NCBI RefSeq assembly: GCF_004118325.1
Contig: NZ_RDFA01000001.1
Coordinates: 698,838-762,837, forward strand
Direction of reading: 5' to 3'
Source of the DNA: Halorientalis pallida
Lineage (GTDB): Archaea > Halobacteriota > Halobacteria > Halobacteriales > Haloarculaceae
DNA length: 64,000 bases
The notes below the pieces were generated by a model. That model saw only the letters and a list, made by a program, of their open reading frames with translations. It did no database searches and was not told the DNA's origin. Each line of letters opens with the position of its first letter. Position 1 is the first letter of the stretch. Below, piece after piece: positions 41,403 through 51,329 of this stretch. Position numbers and translations under genes: made by a program.

Positions 41403-42734
41403 ATGATCGGCGTCGTCGGCGGCGGGATCGCGGGACTGGCCGCGGCCCACCGGCTCCAGCAGGCCGGCCACGAGGTACAGGTGTTCGAGGCGAGCGACGA
41501 CGTGGGTGGGCTCGCAGCAGTCTACGAGACTGGCGGCGACCCCATCGAGAAGTTCTACCACCACCTCTCGAAGTCCGAGGAGACCATCGTCGAACTGGCC
41601 GAGGAGTTGGGCCTTGGCGACCGGATCGAGTGGCGGATCGGCAAGAACGCCTACTACGTCGACGGCGTCGTCCACCCGCTGGACACGGCCTGGGAGATCC
41701 TCGCCTACCCGCACCTCTCGCTGTACGACAAGTTCCGGCTGGCGATGCTCACCATGGAGGTGGACGTTCGCGGTGGCGTCCCGGCCTTCGACACCTACGA
41801 CGACCTCGAAGCCTTCGAGGACGTGCCCATCAAGGAGTTCCTGCTGGATCACACCACCCGGAGCGTCTACGAGAACTTCTGGGAACCCCTGCTCTCCGCC
41901 AAGTTCGGCTCGCGCAAGGAGGACGTCAGCGCCGCCTGGCTGCTGGGCCGGGTGAAGTTCCGCGGCGAACGAGACCTCTTGCGGGGTGAGATCCTGGGCT
42001 ACCTCGAGGGTGGGTTCGCCCCGTTTCTCGACGCGCTGGTCGAGGCCGTCGGCCGTGCGAACGTCACCACGGGCGCGCGAGTGACCGACCTCGCGACCGG
42101 CGACGAGGCTGTCGAGGCGCTGACCGTCGAGACCGCCGAGGGCGGCGAGACGGAGCGCCACGAGATCGACGGCGTCGTCGTCGCCGCGATGCCCGACGTG
42201 CTGGAGGGGCTGACGGGCTACCCTTGCGAGATCGACTTCCAGGGCACGGTCTGCTCGGTCTGGAGCATAGACGAGTCGCTGACCGACACCTACTGGCTGA
42301 ACATCGCCGACGAAGCCCCCTTCGGCGTGTTCATCGAGCACACCAACTTCGTGCCACCCGAGCGCTACGGCGGCGAACACCTCTACTACACCGCCAGCTA
42401 CGTGCAGGACCTCGAGGAGGACCTGTGGGGGATGGACGACAGCGAGGTCGAGCAGGTGTGGCAGGACGGCATCGCCGATCTGTTCCCCCAGTTCGATCCC
42501 GGCGACGTGAACTGGGTCGAAACGGCCCGCAACCCCCGGACTGCGCCCGTGTACGAACGGGGCTATCTGGACATGGTGATCCCCTACGACCTCTCGGAAC
42601 CGGTCGCCGAGGGCGTCACCTACGCCGGGATGGCCAGCCGCGCCCAGTACCCCGAGCGCAGTCTCAACGGTGCTATCGAGGCCGGCTTCGCCGCCGCCAC
42701 CGCGCTGATCCGGAAGGGTCAAACCGGCGTTTGA
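41403..42734 (+). CDS. FAD-dependent amine-oxidase/protoporphyrinogen-oxidase-like flavoprotein
   Basis: 443 residues. GVVGGGIAGLAAAHRLQQAG at 3-22 is the dinucleotide-binding motif, continued by VFEASDDVGGLA, the second FAD contact of the amine-oxidoreductase superfamily. The C-terminal GVTYAGMASRAQYPERSLNGAIEAG closes the FAD site. Similar haloarchaeal proteins are annotated as NAD(P)/FAD-dependent oxidoreductases or UDP-galactopyranose-mutase-like; substrate unknown. No carotenoid or haem genes are next to it. A GAGCGA-rich spacer of about 90 bp precedes it. Confidence 0.82.
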   Translation: MIGVVGGGIAGLAAAHRLQQAGHEVQVFEASDDVGGLAAVYETGGDPIEKFYHHLSKSEETIVELAEELGLGDRIEWRIGKNAYYVDGVVHPLDTAWEILAYPHLSLYDKFRLAMLTMEVDVRGGVPAFDTYDDLEAFEDVPIKEFLLDHTTRSVYENFWEPLLSAKFGSRKEDVSAAWLLGRVKFRGERDLLRGEILGYLEGGFAPFLDALVEAVGRANVTTGARVTDLATGDEAVEALTVETAEGGETERHEIDGVVVAAMPDVLEGLTGYPCEIDFQGTVCSVWSIDESLTDTYWLNIADEAPFGVFIEHTNFVPPERYGGEHLYYTASYVQDLEEDLWGMDDSEVEQVWQDGIADLFPQFDPGDVNWVETARNPRTAPVYERGYLDMVIPYDLSEPVAEGVTYAGMASRAQYPERSLNGAIEAGFAAATALIRKGQTGV

Positions 42735-42776
42735 GCCACCGGAAGACAGGTTACCGGCGGTAGCCTCCGGGACGGT

Positions 42777-43436
42777 ATGAGACGCCGTACGATACTGGCG
42801 ACGCTCGGCACGAGCGCGATGGCGGTCGCGGGCTGTCTCGACCAGTCCGGAGACGGATCGACACCGACCGACACCGACGGATCGGGCGGTCCTGACGGGA
42901 CCGAGACGCCGAATGGAACGGCGGACGACGGGAGCGGTACCCCAGCGTCCCCTTCCGGACGATTCGACGGGACAGAGTGTCCCACTGTCAGCGACAGCGT
43001 CGACCGGACGGTCTGTTTCCACGCGCTCGGCGGCGGGTCGGCCGAGGTGTGGGTCGAACCCGACCGCGAACTGTTCGAGCCGACGACCGACGATCAGTCG
43101 GTCGAGACGGTCACGTTCACGCTGCACAACCAGTCCGGCGAATCGTTCGGACTGAACCCCTACGCCTGGGCGATACGACGACGGACGTCCGACGGCTGGG
43201 AACACGTCGCCCCCGACGAACACGTCGAGCCCTGGACGACCGTCGACGACGGCGGAGCGTACACCTGGCGGCTGAGCGTCGAGACCCATCCGTCACCGGA
43301 TCGGGACGATCACGTGACACTGGTCGAGGATCTCGAATCGGGCGTCTACGCGTTCACGATCCGAGGAGCGCTGGGCGGGGAAACGAGTGAATCGACCTGG
43401 GTCGAGTGTGTTGCGGTGTTCGAGGTCGACCGCTAG
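42777..43436 (+). CDS. Tat lipoprotein of unknown function
   Basis: 219 residues. [20 protein letters not shown] gives an Arg-rich Tat-like signal with lipobox Cys20, followed by a Thr/Gly/Asp-rich linker (to about 60) and a domain with an Ig-like beta pattern ([21 protein letters not shown]). Cys73, Cys83 and a late Cys may form disulfides. Ends with a 4-bp convergent overlap with the transducer gene. Confidence 0.75.
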   Translation: MRRRTILATLGTSAMAVAGCLDQSGDGSTPTDTDGSGGPDGTETPNGTADDGSGTPASPSGRFDGTECPTVSDSVDRTVCFHALGGGSAEVWVEPDRELFEPTTDDQSVETVTFTLHNQSGESFGLNPYAWAIRRRTSDGWEHVAPDEHVEPWTTVDDGGAYTWRLSVETHPSPDRDDHVTLVEDLESGVYAFTIRGALGGETSESTWVECVAVFEVDR

Positions 43437-45100
43437 TCCTCCAGGGTCGCGTCGATGGTGGCGCCGGTGCCGCCGGCCGAGACCTGCATCTCGTCGAGCA
43501 ACGTCGAGAGCTGGTCGGCTTCGGTCGAGAGTTGCTGGATCGTCTCGGTCACCTCGCGGGTTGCGGCGGTCTGTTCCTCCGCCGAGGCCGAGACGGACTG
43601 GGCCTCCTCGGCGGTCTGGTCGCTGATCGCGGCCACGGAGTCGATCGTGGCGACGACCTCCTGGGTCGTCGAGGCCTGGCGGTCGGTCGCGTCGTCGATC
43701 TCCTGGACGCCGGCGTTGACGTCCTCGATGGTCGCGACGACCGATTCCAGTTTCGCCATGGCGTCCTCGATGGTGTCGGCCCCGCTCTCGACGCTGTCTT
43801 CCATGTCGTCCATCTCGTCGGTCGCGGCGGCGGCCTGCTCGCGCATCTCCGCGATCACCGACTCGACCTCGTCGGTCGCGTCCTGGGTCTCCTCGGCGAG
43901 GTCTTTCACCTCGTTGGCGACGACGGCGAAGCCTTCACCCGCCTCGCCGGCCCGGGCGGCCTCGATGGAGGCGTTCAGCGCAAGCGTGTTCGTCTGTTCC
44001 GCGATCCCGTCGATCAGGTCGACGATCTCGTCGATCTGCTCGATGCGCTGATCGAGCGTCGCCACCTCCGTGGCGGCCGAGGCGGCGTTCTCCCGGATGG
44101 ACGCGATCTCCTCGCCCGCCCGCTCGGAGGCGTCGCGGGCTTCCTCGCCGGTGTCGGCCGCGTCCGCGGCGGTGCCCGCGACTTCCGTCGCCGAGGAGGC
44201 GATCTCCTCGATGGTCGCCGAGAGGTCGTTCATCCGTTCGGAGGCGTCGGTGACCTGTTCGCGCTGATCCTCGGCGCCACTGGCGATCTCCTCCATCGAG
44301 CCGCTCACCTCGTCGCTGGCGCGGCGGATCTCCTGGCCGCTGGCGGCGGCGTCCTCGCTGACGCTCGCGACGGTGTCGGCGAACTCACTGGCCTCCTCGA
44401 CGGTCCCGGACAGGGAGTCGAGCATCTCGTTGAACGCCGTGGCGATGTCGGCCATCGCCTCGTTGTCGGCGTCGGCGTCGAGCCGGCGGGTCAGGTCGCC
44501 GTCGGCCACCGCGTCCATCACCTCGCTGTACTCCTGGGCGCGGGTCCGGAGCTGGTCGGCGACGGCTTCGGCCTCCTGCTTCGCGGCCTCGGCCTCGGCG
44601 CGGGCCTCCTCGGCGCGTTCCTGCTGGCGCTGGGCCTGTTCTTTGGCGTCTTCGGCTTCGGTGACCCGATCGTCGAGGTCCGCGGCGGTGGCCTCGAACC
44701 CGCGGTAGACGTCGTCGATCTCGTCGGCGCGCTGGTCCGGAATCCGGAGCCGGTACTGCCCGTCACCAACCGCCTCGGCGGTCCGCTGCAGCGTCTTGAT
44801 GATCACGAACATCTCGCCGTAGATCATGCCGCCGAAGAAGAACGTCGCGACCATGATCGCGCCGACGGTGAGCCACGAACCGGTGTAGATCGCCGCCGCG
44901 ACCGGTACGAGGATAGCGATCCCCGAGTGGAGCCACAACTGTCTGTTCAGCGTCCGCTGGATCACGTTCGGGAACAGCTGCTTGAATCGTTGCGAGGACG
45001 CGCCCGCAAAGGACCACCACCACTCCTCCGGCGAGAACGACAGCGAGATCTGGACCGTATCGCCGTCGTGCGTGTCTCCTTCGACGGTCTCAGCACTCAT
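43433..45100 (-). CDS. Methyl-accepting chemotaxis transducer without an extracellular sensor domain
   Basis: 555 residues. After a 50-residue N-terminal segment with [19 protein letters not shown], two membrane helices are separated by only a few residues (about 60-105), then a HAMP-like region, a second HAMP-like helix pair ([19 protein letters not shown]), and the signalling coiled coil with the hairpin tip [21 protein letters not shown]. It therefore should sense a cytoplasmic or membrane signal and pass it to CheA/CheW. Start at 45100 is chosen; nine more codons upstream are poor in quality. No che genes are nearby. Confidence 0.9.
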   Translation of the reverse strand: MSAETVEGDTHDGDTVQISLSFSPEEWWWSFAGASSQRFKQLFPNVIQRTLNRQLWLHSGIAILVPVAAAIYTGSWLTVGAIMVATFFFGGMIYGEMFVIIKTLQRTAEAVGDGQYRLRIPDQRADEIDDVYRGFEATAADLDDRVTEAEDAKEQAQRQQERAEEARAEAEAAKQEAEAVADQLRTRAQEYSEVMDAVADGDLTRRLDADADNEAMADIATAFNEMLDSLSGTVEEASEFADTVASVSEDAAASGQEIRRASDEVSGSMEEIASGAEDQREQVTDASERMNDLSATIEEIASSATEVAGTAADAADTGEEARDASERAGEEIASIRENAASAATEVATLDQRIEQIDEIVDLIDGIAEQTNTLALNASIEAARAGEAGEGFAVVANEVKDLAEETQDATDEVESVIAEMREQAAAATDEMDDMEDSVESGADTIEDAMAKLESVVATIEDVNAGVQEIDDATDRQASTTQEVVATIDSVAAISDQTAEEAQSVSASAEEQTAATREVTETIQQLSTEADQLSTLLDEMQVSAGGTGATIDATLED

Positions 45101-45192
45101 GCCAGTAGATCGAGAGAGAACGGTCAAGAAAGTATCCTGTCAGTTCTCACCGCTGAGAACGGAACGGGGGTGGCTCGTCGGTCGCTCCCTGG

Positions 45193-45789
45193 TCAGTCCG
45201 CGCCGGCTTCGTCGGAGTCGAGACCGGGGGCCTCGGCCGGGTCGACCTCGTCGGGTTCGTCCTGACCGCCGACGACGACCTCGCCGTCGTCGGTCTCGAC
45301 GTACACGTCGTCGGCGAAGCCGCCCTCGGCGTGGGGGTGTTCGGGTTCGTCGAGTTTCTCGGGGGTCGAGGGCGCGTCGGCGACGCCGTCGGCGGGCCGG
45401 AACTCGCCGAGGGGGTCGTCGATCGTGATGCCCCAGCGCTCGAAGAATTCGGCGTAGCGGTCGTAGTGGTCCTCGAGTTCGTCGGCGGGGAACTCCATCA
45501 TCTCCGTCCAGCCGTGGTTGTAGAAGTCGAAGTTGGCCTGGATGTGGGTGATCTCACGGGCCTCGGCTTCGGGGTAGCTCGCGTCTAGCGCGGCGACGTA
45601 GGTGTCCATCGTCGCGTCGAAGAAGTCGTCGAGGTGCGCGCGCCGGGCCTCTCGGTAACCCTCCTCGGCCTTGTCCAGGAAGACGCCGGTGTGGAGGTCG
45701 ACCAAGCGGTCGTTGACCCGCTGGCCGATGACGGGAGCTGTCAGTGCCTTCTTCGCGGCCCAGTGGCGGACGTTCTGACGGATCTTCAT
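45193..45789 (-). CDS. Haloarchaeal conserved protein (DUF6149-like)
   Basis: 198 residues. KIRQNVRHWAAKKALTAPVI opens a mostly helical domain to about 130, with the striking segment THIQANFDFYNHGWTEMMEFP; an acidic, Pro-rich disordered tail follows. I recall this as a haloarchaea-only family, probably DUF6149, but cannot verify the number. Function unknown. It is the last gene before a 140-bp spacer that holds the promoter of the flavoprotein at 45931. Confidence 0.7.
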   Translation of the reverse strand: MKIRQNVRHWAAKKALTAPVIGQRVNDRLVDLHTGVFLDKAEEGYREARRAHLDDFFDATMDTYVAALDASYPEAEAREITHIQANFDFYNHGWTEMMEFPADELEDHYDRYAEFFERWGITIDDPLGEFRPADGVADAPSTPEKLDEPEHPHAEGGFADDVYVETDDGEVVVGGQDEPDEVDPAEAPGLDSDEAGAD

Positions 45790-45930
45790 CTCGACCCACT
45801 CGTACGGACGGAACGACCTAAAACGTCCCGGGTTTCAGTCGTGTGGTAGCCCGGACACGGGACCGGTATCGACGCGCGAAACTCTCCCGGATAGCAATGC
45901 ACATTAGGCCCGGTACGCTAACCACGAGTT

Positions 45931-47181
45931 ATGAGCGCGTCGCACGTGATCATCGGAGACGGTATCGCGGGGAGTTCCGCGGCGGAGACAATCCGGGAGC
46001 AGGACCCCGATGCCGACATCACGGTCGTCACCGAGGAGGGTGAGGCGCTGTACAACCGGATTCTCATCAAGGAGTTCGCCAAAGGGAAACTCCCCGAGGC
46101 CCCCATCTCGATCCACGAAGAAGACTGGTACGCCGAGCGCGACATCGACCTCGAACTCAACACGGTCGTCACCGGTGTCGACACCGACGAGAAGGTGGTC
46201 ACCACCCACGAGAGCGGCGACATCGAGTACGACAAGCTCCTGCTGGCGACGGGCGGGACACCGACCCAGCTTCCGGTCGGCAACTCCGACGCCGAGGGGA
46301 TCCACCACTTCTGGACCTTCCAGGACGCCCGGGCCATCCGCGAACACGCCGACGAGTCCGACACGGGCATCGTCGTCGGCGCGGGCCTGCTCGGGATCGA
46401 CCTGGCGGCCATCTGTGGCGCACAGGACATCGAGGCCCACTACCTGATGCGGGGCAACCGCTGGTGGCGCTACGCCCTCTCGCTGGAGGGCGCGGAGATC
46501 ATCCACGGCGCGCTCGAAGACAACGGCGTCACCCCCGTCTTCGACTCCGGTGTGGATCACTTCACGACCGACGACGACGGCGTCGTCGACGGTGCGGTCG
46601 ACCCCAACGGCGAGGAGTACGATGGCGAGTTCGTCGGCGTCGCCATCGGCCTGAACTTCAACACCGAGTTCCTCCGTGACACCGACGTGGAACTCGACGA
46701 CGGCATCGTCGTCGACGAGTACATGCAGACCAACGTCGAGGACGTGTACGCGGCGGGCGACATCACCCGTTTCTACGACACCATCCTCGGGGAGTACACC
46801 CAGAACGGTGCCTGGGGGTCGGCCAAGGAACAGGGTGCGATCGCCGGCGAGAACATGGTCGCCGACGAGGAGGCCGAAGCGTTCCGCTGGGTCTCCTCGT
46901 ACTCGATCACGCACTTCGATTTCCCCTTCCTCTCCTTTGGCCACCCGACGCTGGGCGACGACCACGCCGAACGGAAGTACTCCGACACGGAGTGGCGGCG
47001 GCTGGCGTTCAAGGACGGCAAGATCGTCGGTGGCGTCCTCATCGGCGACCTGGCCCCGCAGTCGAAGTACAAACAGCTGATCCGCGAAGAACGTGTGGTG
47101 GCGGACCAGAAGGAGGTCCTGCTCGAACAGGACGTGGATCTGGACAACCTCGACGCGCCCGCGACCGCCGAGACCGAGTAA
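45931..47181 (+). CDS. NAD(P)H/FAD-dependent oxidoreductase (nitrite/rubredoxin-reductase-like)
   Basis: 416 residues of the pyridine nucleotide-disulfide oxidoreductase class II fold. HVIIGDGIAGSSAAETI at 5-21 binds FAD, GIVVGAGLLGIDLAAICGA in the middle binds NAD(P)H, and VEDVYAAGDITRFYD is the second FAD motif. There is no redox Cys pair, so it resembles ferredoxin, rubredoxin or NirB-type reductases. The C-terminal 100 residues (DFPFLSFGHPTLGDD) form an interface-like domain. Electron partner unknown. Confidence 0.85.
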   Translation: MSASHVIIGDGIAGSSAAETIREQDPDADITVVTEEGEALYNRILIKEFAKGKLPEAPISIHEEDWYAERDIDLELNTVVTGVDTDEKVVTTHESGDIEYDKLLLATGGTPTQLPVGNSDAEGIHHFWTFQDARAIREHADESDTGIVVGAGLLGIDLAAICGAQDIEAHYLMRGNRWWRYALSLEGAEIIHGALEDNGVTPVFDSGVDHFTTDDDGVVDGAVDPNGEEYDGEFVGVAIGLNFNTEFLRDTDVELDDGIVVDEYMQTNVEDVYAAGDITRFYDTILGEYTQNGAWGSAKEQGAIAGENMVADEEAEAFRWVSSYSITHFDFPFLSFGHPTLGDDHAERKYSDTEWRRLAFKDGKIVGGVLIGDLAPQSKYKQLIREERVVADQKEVLLEQDVDLDNLDAPATAETE

Positions 47182-47203
47182 GTCACCCGACACGCCGGGG
47201 TGG

Positions 47204-47209
47204 TTTTTT
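47204..47209 (+). terminator. T-tract terminator after the oxidoreductase gene
   Basis: Six T residues 23-28 bp after the stop at 47181, preceded by GC-rich sequence, the usual form of archaeal termination. Confidence 0.5.
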
Positions 47210-47234
47210 CTGTCTGTCGTTCGGACTGTCGTAT

Positions 47235-47426
47235 ATGCCGGGACGTCCCGCGGAGTCTCGATCCCTCCAAGTCGTCGGTGCGCTCGTGGCGCTCGTCGCG
47301 GTCATCGGCTACACCGTCTACGACTGGCAGTGGGGTAGCGGCGACCCGCTGCCGACCGCGATCGGCCTCGCCGTCGCCGCACTGGCCATCGGCGTGACGC
47401 TGTATCGCCGGCTCGATCTGGGCTGA
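47235..47426 (+). CDS. Small two-helix membrane protein
   Basis: 63 residues. Two hydrophobic segments, LQVVGALVALVAVIGYTVY and AIGLAVAALAIGVTLY, separated by a short acidic turn. The ATG at 47235 is preceded by a TATA-like GTATAT that actually abuts it, so the promoter must lie further up. Function unknown. Confidence 0.65.
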   Translation: MPGRPAESRSLQVVGALVALVAVIGYTVYDWQWGSGDPLPTAIGLAVAALAIGVTLYRRLDLG

Positions 47427-47483
47427 CGCCTCGCCAACGGCCGTACCGAAGGCGTTTTCTCCGGGCCGGGCCCAGCAAGAGGT

Positions 47484-47897
47484 ATGAACGGTGGCGGGAA
47501 CAGCGATATGACCCTTGCCTTCGATCTGAGCGCGCTCAAGGAACTGGCACACCCGGACTCGGTGTTCAACGACGCGCGCCAGTGGAGCGAGTACGTCGGC
47601 GTCGTCTCCGAGAAGCCGACCTACGTCGTGACCAACTTCACGCGCAAACACCGGATCCGACAGGACTTCTTCTCGGGACCACGGGGCCGCGAAGAGAGTC
47701 TCGACAACGTCAGCGGCCAGTTCGAGACCGAGCGCCACGTCTTCGTCGGCGTCGACGACGAGGACGAGGCCCTGGCCGAGGCCGTCGGCTGGGAGTTCCT
47801 CCACGTCGAGGACGCCGCCGAGGCCGCCGGCTGGGAACTCGGCGAACCGAGCACGCCCGATCAGGACGTCGAAGAGAGCCGCGACGACTGGCCATGA
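47484..47897 (+). CDS. Haloarchaeal conserved protein of unknown function
   Basis: 137 residues; an internal ATG at 47508 (MTLAFDLSALKELAHP) may be the true start. Soluble and acidic, with YVGVVSEKPTYVVTNFTRKHRIRQDFF in part suggesting a nucleic-acid or partner-binding strand, then alternating acidic helices. No motif gives an activity. Confidence 0.65.
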   Translation: MNGGGNSDMTLAFDLSALKELAHPDSVFNDARQWSEYVGVVSEKPTYVVTNFTRKHRIRQDFFSGPRGREESLDNVSGQFETERHVFVGVDDEDEALAEAVGWEFLHVEDAAEAAGWELGEPSTPDQDVEESRDDWP

Positions 47898-47981
47898 CCA
47901 CAGTTCTGCGAACGGGCACCGACACGCCACCGACCGATCCCGAGCGACACTGTTGTCGGCACCCGTGTTGATTCTGTCACT

Positions 47982-48812
47982 ATGTCCCTGGACATAGAGA
48001 AAGCCCTCGGTGACGGTCTGGACCGAACGCTCACGCGACCGGGCGCGTATCTCCTGGTCGCGTTTCTCGCGCTCGGGTTCGCGAACACCGTGGTCTACGA
48101 GTCGCTGATGCAGGTCGTTGCCCAGTTCGTCGTCGAGGAGTTCGGCCCGCAACTGGCGGAGGCGGGCGCGCTGGAGCAGTTCCAGAACGAGATTGGCGTG
48201 TTGCCCTTCGCCGTGTCGCTCCCGCCGACACTGCTCGCCGCGGCCTTCGTCGCGCTGGCGTTCGTGGCCGAGGCAATCGGCATCGTCGCAGTGCGGGTGT
48301 TCGCCGCGTCGGACCCGGATCGACTCCCCGACGGACTGGCCGACAGTCTGCCGCTGGCGACCGTGAACGGCTTCCTGGCCGGCATCTTCGTGTTCGTGAT
48401 CGTCACCGTCGGGTTCGTGGTCGGGTTGATCGGTTTCATCGTCGGCGGGTTCGTCCTGGCCACGTTCCTCGGCGTCTCGCTCGTCTTCGTCCGCCAGGCG
48501 GTCGCGCTGGACGACGAGAACGCCATCGGCGCCCTGACCGAGAGCTGGAGTGCCGCGAAGGGGAACCGCTGGTACCTGTTCGGACTGATCGTCGTGCTCG
48601 CGCTCGTCGGGGTGATCGTCGGGTTCGGCAGCGGCCTGGTCGCTGGGCTCTTCGGTCCGGTGGTTCGTGGGGTCGTCAACGTGGCGGTCGGAGCGACAGT
48701 GGGCGTGTTCGGCATCGCGGTGACGACACAGGCCTACCAGCAACTCCGGACCGAGCGGGGCGGCCGCGGCGGGGAGTACGAGGAGCCCGGGGGACAGACG
48801 GACGCGTACTGA
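47982..48812 (+). CDS. Polytopic membrane protein of unknown function
   Basis: 276 residues with about five or six hydrophobic segments: 22-45, 75-105, 125-150, 150-172, 200-225 and 230-250, and a disordered Gly/Glu-rich tail. MSLDIEKALGDGLDRTLTRPGAYLL at the N-terminus is reminiscent of haloarchaeal DUF7847-type proteins, an uncertain recollection. The ATG lies 84 bp downstream of the previous gene. Confidence 0.65.
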   Translation: MSLDIEKALGDGLDRTLTRPGAYLLVAFLALGFANTVVYESLMQVVAQFVVEEFGPQLAEAGALEQFQNEIGVLPFAVSLPPTLLAAAFVALAFVAEAIGIVAVRVFAASDPDRLPDGLADSLPLATVNGFLAGIFVFVIVTVGFVVGLIGFIVGGFVLATFLGVSLVFVRQAVALDDENAIGALTESWSAAKGNRWYLFGLIVVLALVGVIVGFGSGLVAGLFGPVVRGVVNVAVGATVGVFGIAVTTQAYQQLRTERGGRGGEYEEPGGQTDAY

Positions 48813-48858
48813 GCCGGACCCGCGGCGTTTAACCGGGCGCGAGTCCTACCCGTCGGCG

Positions 48859-49392
48859 ATGTCAGAACCGCGCGTACCGGGCGACGGGGGCGACGACCTG
48901 GAGTTGGCCTGTGGCGAACCCGTCAGCCCCCGCGAACTGGACCTCGGCGTCCGGGAGTTCGACTGTGACTGTGGCGACGCCCACGGGGTCGTGATGGACG
49001 TCCACCCGCTGGGTCGGTTCGTCCCGGAGTCGCTGGCGGACGTGTTACGCGCCACCGTCGAACCAACCGACGAGTTCGACGAGTTCACCACCGCCCACCT
49101 GATGGGGATGGTGATCGAGGAGTTCCCCGGCCAGGTCGCGAGCGCCGACCTCTCCGACGACGGTGACGTGGGCTACAGCGCCATCTGGATCACGGACTTC
49201 GGCGCCCGGGAACTCCACGAGGTCGTCGTCGAGTTGCTGGTCGAACTCATGGAACACGCGATGAGCCACGCCGGCGACGACGACGCCATGGCGGAGTTCG
49301 AAGAACAGATGCTCCAGTTCGACGTGAGCGAGTTCGTCGACACGTACCGCCGGGAACGGGAGTTCGAGTCCGAACACGACACGGCGATCTGA
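48859..49392 (+). CDS. Haloarchaeal conserved protein (possibly DUF5815)
   Basis: 177 residues, acidic. LACGEPVSPRELDLGVREFDC and CDCGDAH provide three Cys near the N-terminus (about 18, 36, 38) that could hold a metal; HLMGMVIEEFPGQVASADLS and helix-rich VVVELLVELMEHAMSHA follow. I recall a haloarchaea-specific family with this pattern, probably DUF5815, not verified. Function unknown. Confidence 0.68.
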   Translation: MSEPRVPGDGGDDLELACGEPVSPRELDLGVREFDCDCGDAHGVVMDVHPLGRFVPESLADVLRATVEPTDEFDEFTTAHLMGMVIEEFPGQVASADLSDDGDVGYSAIWITDFGARELHEVVVELLVELMEHAMSHAGDDDAMAEFEEQMLQFDVSEFVDTYRREREFESEHDTAI

Positions 49393-49616
49393 GCCGGCGA
49401 AGACCGGACCACCCCGAGATCGCGTCGCGCCGCGCGCGGTGAGCGTGGCCGGGTCCGTCTCGCACAGCGATCCGTCGAATGTATGCTCTGTTCATCGAAC
49501 AGAACAGTTCGTATGACAGCGGATGACACAGACGGGTGGGTGCCGTCGTGGGGTTTTCGTCGAACGGCCGTCCGACGGGTGTCTGACGCCGTTTAATGTG
49601 ATAGTAGCGTGTGTGT

Positions 49617-49850
49617 ATGCGTATGCGCTTACGTCAGGGCAAGTTCGAACGCATCCGCACCGTGCTCGACGACGCGGACGCCGACGAGCCACTGACAGCG
49701 CGGGAGATTCTGAACCTGCTGGACGAGCACGGCGAGGAGTTCGACAGCGCCCACCAGATCGCGACGGTACTGGGCCGCCACGCCGAGACGGGTGAGGTCG
49801 AGGTCATCCGCGACCAACCCTACCGGTATCGTTTCGGGGACGGCTCCTGA
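49617..49850 (+). CDS. Small helical (HTH-like) haloarchaeal protein
   Basis: 77 residues from the ATG at 49617; GTG at 49611 or ATG at 49623 are alternatives. PLTAREILNLLDEHGEEF, AHQIATVLGRHAETGEVEVI and PYRYRFGDG have the order helix, recognition helix, wing, so a miniature winged helix is plausible. A TATA-like GTTTAATG lies at about 49590-49597, giving an almost leaderless transcript. Confidence 0.68.
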   Translation: MRMRLRQGKFERIRTVLDDADADEPLTAREILNLLDEHGEEFDSAHQIATVLGRHAETGEVEVIRDQPYRYRFGDGS

Positions 49851-49948
49851 GGCCGTCCACACCGCCGCTCGACCGACCGTCCCGGGGTCAGTGACCGGAC
49901 GGATCACGACCGGGACAGTTTTGGTCGTCCTGTCAGAGGTGTGGTCGT

Positions 49949-51217
49949 ATGCGACTGGGCCGGGTCGTCACACTCGTCGCCGCAGTAACCTGTCTCGCCG
50001 TCGCCAGCGGCGCGTTCGGGGCCGCCGACGCCGACGCCCCGACGCGTGCGTTCATCCAGCCGAGCGACGGCGAGGATCGGCTCTGGCCCTACACGAGCAA
50101 GCGTCGATCGACCGACGGGAGGACGCTCGCGATCAACGTCCTCGTCGGAAGCAACACGTCGCGTGCCCAGCAGGTGCTGACCCGCGAGGCGGCCGTCGAC
50201 TGGGAGCGGGCCAACGGAGCGGAGCCGTCCGGCGACGCGTCGGTCCCGCTTCCCGGGATGGACGACGTCGAGGTCGACATCGGGTCACAGGGGAACCTGA
50301 ACGTCGACGGGCCCGGCGTCCACCTGTGGTGGGCGCCGACCCACGGCTCGACGCGGTACACCTACGTCGACCCAGCACGCGGCCGCGGACGCTGGGTCGA
50401 ACAGGACTTCCAGCTCCACGCGGGCACGTATCTCGGGACGCGCCAGCACGTCCGGGGGTTCGGCTCCCCCTCGGGGACCTGGACGGCCGTCCAGGTCCAC
50501 GCCGAGTGGTGGGACTGGTTCCGACTGCGCCACACCGTCACCTCGACGCGGGGCTCACAGGAACTCGTCGAGGACGACCTCGCGGACGAACCCGGCGTTC
50601 GCGTCCGTGGCCGCAACTTCTCGGGGTACGGCAGTCGCGGCGCGGGGGGGATCACGGTCGTCGACCTGCTGGCCCTGGCGGTGCCCGCGGTCGCCCTCGC
50701 CGTCGGTGGCGGCACCGAACGGCTCCGTCGGCGCACACTCGACGCCCTGGCGACCGGCGACGACCGACTCGGCGGCGAACTGCGCCTGGCCGCAGCCGTC
50801 TGCGGCCTCTACCTGGTCGTCAGGCTAGGCGGGATGTCGCTCGAGACAGTCTTCCCGTGGATACACCCGAAGCTGTTCGCGGCGGTGCTGTACCCCGTCG
50901 TGGCGCTGGGCGTGCCCGCGATGGCGTACAGACAGGGAAGTACGGTCGAGCCGCTCCGAGGGTTCGGCGTGACGGCCGCGGCACTGCTCGCCGCGTTCGC
51001 CGCCGACTTCGCGGTGGTAGGCGTCGGCGTCCCGGGACCCGAACTCGCCCAGCACCGGGTCGGCGTCGCGCTCGCGGCCGGGTTGCTGGCGGCGGGCGCG
51101 AGCGCCCGGACGGCGGGTGCCCCCGGGAGTCGGCGGCGGCGGATCGGGACCGGGCTGGTCGCGGTCGCCGCCCTCGCCTGGCTCGTCGCGCTGGCCGTCC
51201 CGCTGTTCGGGCTGTGA
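49949..51217 (+). CDS. Exported/membrane protein of unknown function
   Basis: 422 residues. A signal peptide (1-25) is followed by an extracellular region to about 225 with many Trp/Thr/Arg residues (VHLWWAPTHGSTRYTYVDPA; AVQVHAEWWDWFRLRHTV), then six or so membrane helices from about 230 to 420. The extracellular part resembles a beta-sandwich used for glycan or ligand binding, but I do not recognise a family. It precedes the solute-binding lipoprotein by 112 bp on the same strand. Confidence 0.65.
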   Translation: MRLGRVVTLVAAVTCLAVASGAFGAADADAPTRAFIQPSDGEDRLWPYTSKRRSTDGRTLAINVLVGSNTSRAQQVLTREAAVDWERANGAEPSGDASVPLPGMDDVEVDIGSQGNLNVDGPGVHLWWAPTHGSTRYTYVDPARGRGRWVEQDFQLHAGTYLGTRQHVRGFGSPSGTWTAVQVHAEWWDWFRLRHTVTSTRGSQELVEDDLADEPGVRVRGRNFSGYGSRGAGGITVVDLLALAVPAVALAVGGGTERLRRRTLDALATGDDRLGGELRLAAAVCGLYLVVRLGGMSLETVFPWIHPKLFAAVLYPVVALGVPAMAYRQGSTVEPLRGFGVTAAALLAAFAADFAVVGVGVPGPELAQHRVGVALAAGLLAAGASARTAGAPGSRRRRIGTGLVAVAALAWLVALAVPLFGL

Positions 51218-51329
51218 TCCGTTCCGAGGGCTCGGACCAGCGTGCGAGGTGGAAGCAGGTGACCGCGGACCCGAGATTCCCGAATACATAAGGGATATAG
51301 CGGGCACGGCTAAACGTAATCGCAACACA

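Noticed and set aside
40986-43289. Open frame of over 750 codons antisense to the SHOCT, flavoprotein and lipoprotein genes
   Set aside because: It crosses three well-supported genes and their spacers on the opposite strand and has no recognisable sequence; a GC-driven shadow.
49483-49596. 37-codon open frame starting at an ATG beside a CTGTTC/GAACAG inverted repeat
   Set aside because: It ends in the TATA-like box of the next gene and has no recognisable sequence. Too weak to annotate.
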